Part shown: positions 45,625 to 52,900 of the stretch, piece after piece
Position numbering within the stretch: the stretch's first letter is position 1
How the letters are laid out: each line of letters opens with the position of its first letter
Source: Fibrobacterota bacterium
GTDB lineage: Bacteria > Fibrobacterota > Fibrobacteria > UBA11236
Length of the DNA: 64,000 bases
Assembly (NCBI GenBank): GCA_028287465.1
Contig: JAQBPO010000049.1
Span: forward strand, 19,537-83,536
Direction: 5' to 3'
Position numbers and translations under genes: made by a program
The notes under the pieces: generated by a model
What the model saw: the letters and a program-made list of their open reading frames with translations, nothing else
Told to the model about the DNA's origin: nothing
Database searches by the model: none

Positions 45625-46560
45625 ATGACGGCGCGACCCATTCTGAAGTGGGCCGGTGGCAAGGGCCAGCTCCTCGAACGCCTCTCCGCCTATTTCCCCA
45701 AAGCCCTCTCCGACGGAACCATCAAGGAATACTTCGAACCGTTCCTCGGCGGCGGCGCCATGTTCTTCCACCTGATGCAGAAATTCCCCATCCGTTCCGC
45801 CTACCTCATGGACGCGAACGAGGAACTCATCGTCCTCTACTCGGCCGTGCAAAAGGACGTGGAACCCCTGCTTTCGACCTTGACCCAGATGGAGAAGGAC
45901 TACCTGAAGCTGGGCGAGGCCAAACGCAAGGAGCGCTACCTGCGCGTCCGGAACACCCTCAACGAGTCGCGTGCGGGAATGGATTTCAAGCGCTATTCGT
46001 CCGCCTGGGTGGAACGCGCTTCGCAAATCATCTTCCTGAACAAGACCTGCTACAACGGCCTGTTCCGGGTGAACCGGGACGGCGGATTCAACGTTCCCTT
46101 CGGCAAGTACGCGCGTCCGACGATCGCGGACGCGGGAAACCTCAGGGCGGCTGCGGCCTTGTTGGCGAAAGCCAGGATCCGCCTGGGTGACTTCGGGGAT
46201 CTCCAGCGGCTCGATTCCGCCAAGGGGATCATCAAGCCCGGTTCCTTCATCTATTACGATCCGCCCTATCGCCCCCTGAGCCGCACATCCAGCTTCAACT
46301 CCTACAGCCGCCTGGCCTTCGGGGACGACGAGCAGAAACGCCTGGCCGGCATGTTCAGCGCCCTGGACCGGCGCGGCGTCTTCCAGATGCTGAGCAATTC
46401 GGATCCCAAGAACTCCGATCCCAAGGACGATTTCTTCGAAGATGCCTATGCGGCCTACCGTAGCACCTTCTACCGCGTTCCCGCGACCCGGTCGATCAAC
46501 TCCAACCCCGCCCGGCGCGGGCGCATCAACGAAATAGTGATCACGAACTACAGGTCCTGA
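45625..46560 (+). CDS. Type II N6-adenine DNA methyltransferase (D12/Dam class)
   Basis: Transfers methyl groups to adenine in a short target site, protecting host DNA from its partner nuclease. 311 residues. The N-terminus has the D12 motif ILKWAGGKGQLLERL (residues 6-20), the AdoMet-binding FxGxG segment EPFLGGGAMFF (38-48), LMDANEELI, and the catalytic DPPY at about 212-215 followed by RPLSRTSSFNSYSR, typical of the Dam/DpnM branch. The target sequence (GATC or another) cannot be told from sequence alone. It begins 4 nt after the permease stop. Its stop overlaps the nuclease start in a TGATG, so the two are translationally coupled. Confidence 0.9.
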   Translation: MTARPILKWAGGKGQLLERLSAYFPKALSDGTIKEYFEPFLGGGAMFFHLMQKFPIRSAYLMDANEELIVLYSAVQKDVEPLLSTLTQMEKDYLKLGEAKRKERYLRVRNTLNESRAGMDFKRYSSAWVERASQIIFLNKTCYNGLFRVNRDGGFNVPFGKYARPTIADAGNLRAAAALLAKARIRLGDFGDLQRLDSAKGIIKPGSFIYYDPPYRPLSRTSSFNSYSRLAFGDDEQKRLAGMFSALDRRGVFQMLSNSDPKNSDPKDDFFEDAYAAYRSTFYRVPATRSINSNPARRGRINEIVITNYRS

Positions 46561-47846
46561 TGGAACGGGACGAGGCCTGGAAACGGGTATTCGACCGGAT
46601 GCCGGTGGCGGAGACGATCGCCCGCGACGGCATCTTCCATGTTACCGCGGACGAGCTCAAGGCCAATGGGGAGCGCGAACCCCGCCTGATGGCCAAGATC
46701 GATACCCTTGCCGAGCGCCCCGCCATCCTTGCCGAAAACGGGCTCGCCCTCTTCCCGGTCCGGAACGGCAGGTACGTCCTTTTCCCGGACCCGGCGCAGA
46801 AAAGCTTCTTCCGTTTCGGGGACGCGGAAAAGCCTCCGGTGCGGGTCTTCCGATCGGCCGTCGACCTGAACGCCTACGATACCTATCCGCGCGGCCAGGA
46901 ATCGAGCGAATCCCAGGCCCTGGATTTCGCCTACCTCTCCTCGCTTTTGCCGGCTTTCTGCGGAGACCCGGCCATGCGGCTGACCCTGCGGGGGCGGCTG
47001 TTCTCCGGCGGCTTCCGCTTCCGGACGCCCGTGGGAGGGCTTCCCGTCGAGGTTTCCCGGGTGCAGATCGAAACCGATGCGGGATATGAGGGCGCCGAGG
47101 GCGTGTACCTGGTGGAGGCCAAGCGGGGCCGGCGCGACGACTTCCATATCCGCCAGCTCTGGTATCCCTGCATGCATTGGGCGGCCCTAACGCGGAAGCG
47201 CGTGGTGCCCATTTTCTTCACCTACAGCAACGGCCAATATTTCCTGACGGAGTTCGCCTTCGGTGAGGAGTTCGGGGATTTCCGGATCGTGCGCGACCGG
47301 GCCTATTGCCTGGAAGAGCCCCGGGCGGATCTGGATTTCCCGGCGATGCTGGCGGCTTCCCGTCCGGAAGGGGAGCCTGCAGGCGCCTTCCCCCAGGCGA
47401 ACGATCTGGACAAGGTCGTCGATCTCGTCCAGGCCGCCTCGCCGGCGGGGACCTCCAAGACGCAAATCGCCGAGGAATTCGGTTTCGACGAGCGGCAAGG
47501 GGATTATTACGGCAATGCGGCCTGTTATCTGGGGCTGTTGCGGCGCGGGGATGCGGGTTTCGAAATGACCGGGGCCGGAAGGGAATTCAATGCGCTCCGT
47601 TCCCGCGCCGAGCGCACCGGGGCGCTGGTGGAACGGATGCTGCGGATACCGAGCCTGCGGGATTCCTTGCGACTCCTGATGGATCGCGGATTCCGCGCCG
47701 AGAAAATCGGCAACGGAGAGCTCGCGGAGGTGATTCGCGCGCATACGGGCCTGGGCGCCTCCACTCCGGAACGGCGCGCTTCCACCCTCAGGGCATGGCT
47801 CGTTTGGATCATGGCCAATGTCAAGGTGAGGCAGGGAAGCTGGTAG
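46560..47846 (+). CDS. Probable Type II restriction endonuclease (PD-(D/E)xK fold)
   Basis: 428 residues. Around residue 165-205 it has VEVSRVQIETDAGYEG...VYLVEAKRGRRDDFHIRQLWYPCMHW: an acidic strand, then the (V)EAK catalytic strand with Glu186 and Lys188, then DDF.IRQL.YP. I know this layout from the restriction-enzyme-like family that pairs with Dam-class methylases. The C-terminal third (about 300-400) reads as winged-helix (TSKTQIAEEFGFDERQGDYYGNAACYLGLL), perhaps for DNA recognition. Overlap with the methylase stop (TGATG) supports cofunction as a restriction-modification pair. Specificity and activity are inferred; the N-terminal 150 residues match nothing I recognise. Confidence 0.75.
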   Translation: MERDEAWKRVFDRMPVAETIARDGIFHVTADELKANGEREPRLMAKIDTLAERPAILAENGLALFPVRNGRYVLFPDPAQKSFFRFGDAEKPPVRVFRSAVDLNAYDTYPRGQESSESQALDFAYLSSLLPAFCGDPAMRLTLRGRLFSGGFRFRTPVGGLPVEVSRVQIETDAGYEGAEGVYLVEAKRGRRDDFHIRQLWYPCMHWAALTRKRVVPIFFTYSNGQYFLTEFAFGEEFGDFRIVRDRAYCLEEPRADLDFPAMLAASRPEGEPAGAFPQANDLDKVVDLVQAASPAGTSKTQIAEEFGFDERQGDYYGNAACYLGLLRRGDAGFEMTGAGREFNALRSRAERTGALVERMLRIPSLRDSLRLLMDRGFRAEKIGNGELAEVIRAHTGLGASTPERRASTLRAWLVWIMANVKVRQGSW

Positions 47847-47937
47847 GATTTCCGTCGGTTATGCGCTGATATGCCGGGCCTCGCCGAAGGTATTTTCAAG
47901 GGAGGATCCTTTCATCCCTTTGAAGAGGAGAATCGCA

Positions 47938-48222
47938 ATGGAAACAGCAACCCAATCATGGACCCCGACCGAACAAGCGTCGGAAATCGCGACAAAGACC
48001 GGGCCCGAAGGCCGTAAATCCATCAATCGCCTGGCGGAAAACGTGGCCTCGAGAACGCCCTCCCTGCTTTTCATGGCCGCATCCCTGGCCTCCATAGCGG
48101 CGGCCGCAACCTTGCAGATTCGGGGAAACCGCCAATGGAGCCTGTTCGTAGGCCAGTGGGCGCCCAGCTTCCTGCTTTTCGGATTATACACGAAATTGGT
48201 GAAATCCCTCGGCGCGGATTGA
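47938..48222 (+). CDS. Small two-helix membrane protein of unknown function
   Basis: 94 residues. A polar N-terminus (ETATQSWTPTEQASEIATKTGPEGRKSINRLAENV) is followed by two hydrophobic segments, PSLLFMAASLASIAAAATLQI and FVGQWAPSFLLFGLYTKLVK. GAGGAG lies 7 nt before the ATG at 47938. The pattern NFVGQWAP.LLL.GLYNKLVK occurs in small proteins of several soil phyla, with no proven function. Followed by the attenuator-controlled DAHP synthase on the same strand, but the strong promoter at 48285 separates them. Confidence 0.65.
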   Translation: METATQSWTPTEQASEIATKTGPEGRKSINRLAENVASRTPSLLFMAASLASIAAAATLQIRGNRQWSLFVGQWAPSFLLFGLYTKLVKSLGAD

Positions 48223-48284
48223 TCGCCGGTTATTCTTCCCGGGCCGTTGAACCGCCCATTTCCGGTCCGGGAGGGAGAATCGCG

Positions 48285-48313
48285 TTGACCGAACGCTTCC
48301 GGAGCGGTATCTT
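48285..48313 (+). promoter_or_regulatory. Promoter of the DAHP synthase leader
   Basis: -35 TTGACC (48285-48290), a spacer of exactly 17 nt, and -10 TATCTT (48308-48313). Transcription would start near 48320, about 7 nt before the leader-peptide ATG. Confidence 0.75.
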
Positions 48314-48326
48314 TAGCCCAAGAGCC

Positions 48327-48389
48327 ATGTGTAACGTTCCGAGCAATGCCTACTTCTTCTACTTCTGGCGGGAAACCTCCGGGGGTTAG
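48327..48389 (+). CDS. Aromatic leader peptide of the DAHP synthase attenuator
   Basis: 20 codons beginning ATG TGT AAC and ending TAG, encoding MCNVPSNAYFFYFWRETSGG. Six consecutive codons (48351-48368) specify Tyr-Phe-Phe-Tyr-Phe-Trp, the end products of the pathway that starts at DAHP synthase. It lies between a 17-bp-spaced promoter and a terminator whose 5' arm can pair with the peptide's own last codons and stop. Known trp/phe leader peptides work the same way. Too short for normal gene callers. Confidence 0.85.
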   Translation: MCNVPSNAYFFYFWRETSGG

Positions 48390-48452
48390 GGAATTCGTGC
48401 ATCTCGATGACGAACACCAACCCCCGGGATTACCCGGGGGTTTTGTTTTTTT
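48379..48452 (+). promoter_or_regulatory. Transcription attenuator: antiterminator and terminator
   Basis: Terminator: arm AACCCCCGGG (48419-48428), loop ATTA, arm CCCGGGGGTT (48433-48442), a perfect 10-bp stem, followed by TTGTTTTTTT. Alternative pairing: CCGGGGGTT (48379-48387), which overlaps the end of the leader peptide, is exactly complementary to AACCCCCGG (48419-48427) and would block the terminator. A ribosome stalled at the Tyr/Phe/Trp codons would leave CCGGGGGTT free and favour readthrough; a ribosome reaching the stop would cover it and allow termination. Confidence 0.85.
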
Positions 48453-48479
48453 ATGCGCCCGTTTCGAAAAGAGGAAGCC

Positions 48480-49532
48480 ATGCCGACGACCGAAAACCTG
48501 AACATACGGGAGATCGTACCCTTGATACCTCCGGGAGAATTGAAGCGGATGCTGCCCATCGACGAGGCGTCGGTCGCCACCGTGATGGAGAGCCGGAAGA
48601 CCGTGCAGGCAATCCTGGCGGGCGAGGATCCCCGTATCCTGGCCATTGTGGGTCCGTGTTCCATCCATGATACGGACGCGGCCCTGGAATACGCGCGCCG
48701 GTTCAAGGAGTTGCGCGCCAAGGTCGAGGACCGCATATTCCTCCTCATGCGGGTCTACTTCGAGAAGCCCCGCACCACGATCGGATGGAAAGGGTTCATC
48801 AACGATCCGTTCCTGGACGATTCCTGCGACATATCGACGGGCGTGCGGGAAGCGCGCCGCCTGCTTCTGCAGATCAACGCAATGGGCATTCCGGCGGCAA
48901 CGGAGTTCCTGGATCCCATCGTCCCGCAATATATCGCGGACCTGGTGACCTGGGCCGCCATCGGCGCCCGCACCACGGAATCCCAGACCCACCGCCAGAT
49001 GGCGAGCGGGCTCTCCATGCCCGTGGGCTTCAAGAACGGCACGGACGGAAACATCCAGGTGGCCGTGGACGCGCTGACCTCGGCGCGCTTCGCGCATAAC
49101 TTCCTGGGGCTGGATTCGGACGGCCGCACGGCCATCGTCAAGACGCGCGGCAATCCCTGGGGGCATATCGTATTGAGGGGCGGCAAATCGAAGCCCAACT
49201 ACGATCCGGAAAGCATCGCGGACGCGGCGGAACAGCTCAAGAAGGCCGGCCTGGACGCCCGCCTGGTGGTGGACTGCAGCCATGGCAATACGCAAAAGCG
49301 CCATGAGTTGCAGGAGGTCGTCTGGCAGAACCTGGTGGATCAGAAGCGTGCTGGAAATACCGCCCTGGTGGGGGCCATGGTGGAAAGCAACCTGTTCGAG
49401 GGAGCGCAGAAGATTCCGGGCGACCGGTCACAGCTGCGTTACGGGGTATCGGTCACGGATCAGTGCGTAGGATGGGAAACCACCGAGCGGATGTTCCTGA
49501 AGGCCCACCAAACCCTTTCGGAAGCGCGCTGA
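48480..49532 (+). CDS. aroG: 3-deoxy-7-phosphoheptulonate (DAHP) synthase, class I alpha
   Basis: Condenses phosphoenolpyruvate with erythrose 4-phosphate, the first step of the shikimate pathway to Phe, Tyr and Trp. 350 residues, the size of the AroF/AroG/AroH family. Conserved segments are IVGPCSIHD, the metal- and PEP-binding RVYFEKPRTTIGWKGFINDP, AIGARTTESQTHRQMASG, GFKNGTDG, and the closing VDCSHGN and SVTDQCVGWE motif. The symbol is by family; which aromatic amino acid inhibits it cannot be told here. GAGGAAG precedes the ATG. Expression is controlled by the attenuator immediately upstream, whose leader peptide reads out aromatic aminoacyl-tRNA supply. Confidence 0.93.
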   Translation: MPTTENLNIREIVPLIPPGELKRMLPIDEASVATVMESRKTVQAILAGEDPRILAIVGPCSIHDTDAALEYARRFKELRAKVEDRIFLLMRVYFEKPRTTIGWKGFINDPFLDDSCDISTGVREARRLLLQINAMGIPAATEFLDPIVPQYIADLVTWAAIGARTTESQTHRQMASGLSMPVGFKNGTDGNIQVAVDALTSARFAHNFLGLDSDGRTAIVKTRGNPWGHIVLRGGKSKPNYDPESIADAAEQLKKAGLDARLVVDCSHGNTQKRHELQEVVWQNLVDQKRAGNTALVGAMVESNLFEGAQKIPGDRSQLRYGVSVTDQCVGWETTERMFLKAHQTLSEAR

Positions 49533-49541
49533 ACCGGCCGC

Positions 49542-49895
49542 TCAGGTACGCGGCGGAGGCCGGGACGGCGTCTCGCCGGGTTCCGGCTCCGCCGATGGGG
49601 GCCCCGCGGGCCCGCCGTCCTCCTCCAGGACGCCTGGCTTGATGAAGCCGAAGCCGATGGCGGGGAAGGTCGCCGATACGATCAGGGCCCGGAAGAGGAT
49701 GTCCGTATAGGCCCCGAAATGGAAATGCTCGAACAGGTATTTCTCCCCGATGAGGATGCCGGGCAGGACCACAAAAACCCCAATCAGGGACCTCCCCATC
49801 TGGTGCTCGAGATCCGCCGATCGCGCCCTCTTGCGCAGCCAGAAAAATCCCGTGAAGAGGCAAATCAAGGTGATGAGTTTTTCGGCCATGGCCAT
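49542..49895 (-). CDS. Small membrane protein with Pro-rich tail, unknown function
   Basis: 117 residues with three hydrophobic segments: KLITLICLFTGFFWL, SLIGVFVVLPGILIG, and ILFRALIVSATFPAIGFGF. The C-terminal 27 residues are Pro/Gly/Glu-rich and probably disordered. Not recognised. Convergent with the DAHP synthase gene (9 nt apart) and divergent from the LamG protein gene (82 nt between start codons). Confidence 0.55.
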   Translation of the reverse strand: MAMAEKLITLICLFTGFFWLRKRARSADLEHQMGRSLIGVFVVLPGILIGEKYLFEHFHFGAYTDILFRALIVSATFPAIGFGFIKPGVLEEDGGPAGPPSAEPEPGETPSRPPPRT

Positions 49896-49964
49896 ATCCG
49901 CAAAATAGGAAGTATGGCCCTTTCCACACCCCGAATTGCTTGGAAAGATCCCCCCTCCCCCCCG

Positions 49965-49970
49965 TAGAAT
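49965..49970 (+). promoter_or_regulatory. -10 box (TAGAAT) of a leaderless transcript
   Basis: TAGAAT ends 7 nt before the GTG at 49978, with a possible -35 TTGGAA 19 nt upstream (49940-49945), the same arrangement as at murA. Confidence 0.5.
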
Positions 49971-49977
49971 ACGGGTA

Positions 49978-52900
49978 GTGCGATTGGTCCTTTTTGCGTT
50001 ATTTATCCTAGGCGCCCAAGGATGGGCGAGGACGGATTTTTCCCTATGGAAGGATTCCGTCCGGATCTATATCAACACGTCGCCCACGGGCGCGGCGCTG
50101 ACCGCCCCCCTCAAGAACTTCCCCCTCCTGGTCCGTCTGGATTCCTCCAACTTCACCCTTTCCTCGGCCTCGCCCGGGGGAGCCGACATCCGCTTTACGG
50201 ATCCCGATGGGGTGGAATTGCCTTGCCATGTCGAGCGCTGGGACACCGGCTTCTACCGGAGCGCGGAGGTATGGGTGAACGTTCCCCAGGTGGATGCGGG
50301 GGGCACGACGGATTTCGTGGTGATGTACTGGGGGAACCCCTCCGCGGTCATGACGGGCGCCGTCAAAGCCAGGCAGGGAACGGCCGATGTGTACCTTGGG
50401 GCGGACAATGCCGTCTCGTCCCGGTTCGTATTCGACACGGCTTACGGTTTTTCGGCGGTGTGGCACCTGGACGAGGACGTGCCCGGGGTGGGGACCAAGA
50501 AAGCGCACCGCGACGCGAGCCCGGCGGGAAACCACGGGGACGATTCCGCGCAGGACCCTTCCGGCGCGGGCGTGGTGGGACGAGCCCAACAATTCGATGC
50601 CGGAACGGACTATATCTCCGTCGCCAATTCCCCGACCCTGCAGCTCGAAGGACCGATGTCCTTCTCCGCCTGGATCAAGGCCGATGCCTTTTCCGGGATA
50701 GGTGCGGGAGCCACCTCGTCTCAGGTGAACCCCATCGTGCGAAAAGGGGAAGCCAACAACAATCCTTACCAGTTCTGCGTGGCCGGTGGATCCCTCACCT
50801 TGCCATTGGACACGAGCGACCAAGGGGGAGTGCGGAGCGCCCAGCCCCTGGAAACGGGGAAGTGGACGCACGTGGGAGGCGTATGGGACGGGACACGCGT
50901 GCAGTTGTACGTGAACGGCGCCCTCTCGGCGGATCAGGCCCCGACCGGGACGGTCACCTTCGAAAAGGATACGCGCCCCATCTATATCGGCGGGAGACCG
51001 ATCAAGGCGGGGGATGCCGCATCCCTGGATCTGTTCGACGGGCAGATCGACGAGATCCAGGTTTCCCATACGGCGCGCTCCAAGGAGTGGTTCAGGTTGG
51101 AATACGAGAACCAGAAGCCCGGCTCCGCCCTGCTCAGTTTCAAGTCCGTACGGCCCAAGGTCCAGGCCGGGGCCGATGAAGTCTATTCCACCTGGTCCCA
51201 TGCGCGGAAACTGATCCTTAACACCAGCGTTACGGGTTCGGACGTCAAGTCATCGGTAACGCGCTTTCCCCTGGTGGTCCGCCTCAAGGCGGCGAATTTC
51301 GATTTCTCCCAAGCGCATATCTACGGGTACGATATCCGGTTCGCGGACGCGGATGGGAGCCACCTGCCTTTTTCCATCGAGCGTTGGGATGCGGGCAAGT
51401 CCGTGGCCGAAGTCTGGGTGCGGGTGCCCCAGGTGGACGGCGGCGGGAAGGCGGATTTCATAACCATGTACTGGGGGAAATCCGGCGCGGCAATCATGAA
51501 CGCCTCCTCCCCGGTATTCGATACCGCGGACGGGTTTTCGGGCGCTTGGCATATGAATACGGGAGAGGCGGGGAAGACCGGAGCGGTCGTCTTCCGGGAC
51601 GCGACCTACAATGGGAATCATGGTGCGGATTTCACGGGGGCGGATCCGTCCGAGGGAGTCATCGGCCTGGGCCAGGAGTTCGGCGGGGCCGCAGGGAACA
51701 AGGATTTCATCCGCATCCCCGCGTCCCCCAGCTTGAACCCGGGAACGGCATTCTCCTTTTCGGCATGGGTAAAGGGCAGGACCTTCTACCAGACGACTGA
51801 TCAGGTCAATGCCATCCTGCGCAAGGGCGAAGCCAATCCCAATGTCTATGAATTCTATGTCCGCAAAGGGAGCCCGGGCGTCAGCTTGAACACCGGGGAT
51901 GGGAACGGACGCAACGACTCTACGGTATTGGAAGTGGGCTCATGGTACCATCTTGCGGCCACCTGGGGATCTGCAGGCAAGCTGCAGTTCTACGTGAATG
52001 GGATACGCACCGGTTCGACCATCAAGGCCGAGGCCATGGTCGACGACCTGCGTCCGCTGTATATCGGCGGCCGGGACGCGGTCGGTCCGGACAGCAATGA
52101 CCAGTTCGACGGGTTCATCGACGAAGTCCAATTCGCCCATGTGGAGAGGGGTGCGGATTGGATCAAGCTCGCGTACGAGAACCAGCGGCCGGATTCCCGC
52201 CTGGTGGAATTCGCGGCTCCCGTCGTTCCCGCGGATACCACGGTGTTCATCCCGGCTCCGGCCGACGATACCATCCTGGCTCCCGGGCAGAGCCTGATCC
52301 GCAAGGGCCTGATCAAGGTCGCCAATCCCGCCGATGCGCCCGGCCCGCTCCGGGTGATCTTCTCCCCCGCCGCGGACCGCTCGTCCCGCGGGATCGCGGA
52401 AGCCGGGGAAGGCATCGCCCTGAAGCCCGCCGTGGCCGGCCAGGCGATGCCGAAGGCCGGCCTCGAGATCAACACCGCCCTATCGGGGAACGTTTCGCTC
52501 TTCCTCGCCCTGACGGGGGAGAGCGGCCAGGGGACCGTCAAGTCCTTCGGCGCGGGCATCGGGAGCTGGGAGGTGGCCGAATCCGGGGAGTATTTCATGG
52601 GACGCGATACGGCCGCGCCCCTCATCGAATTCATCGGTGCCGGCGTGACGGAGGACGATTCCTCCTGGCTCGAGGTCCGGACGAAGGACAACGTGGAGAA
52701 CCTGCGCCTGGCTTGGGCCGTGGGAGGGGTTCCCGGCGATCCGATCGAGGCGGGGACCTATCCAGCCCATGCCGGGAAGCCGGTCCGCCTGGCGTTCAAG
52801 GGGACGGCAGGGCGGGAGATCCGCAGGGTATCCTTGGTGTTACAGGATGGGACGCTGGAAAGCGGGTTCCCGGCGGGGACGATCGGATCCTTCCGGTTGG

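Noticed and set aside
45625..47846. Restriction-modification pair as part of a larger mobile island
   Set aside because: There is no integrase, tRNA target-site duplication or inverted-repeat boundary in the flanks, and the pair sits tightly between chromosomal genes.
48301..48452. T-box or TRAP-type control of the DAHP synthase leader
   Set aside because: There is no T-box sequence or tRNA-binding stem and no run of GAG/UAG triplets; the leader peptide plus alternative stems explain the region.
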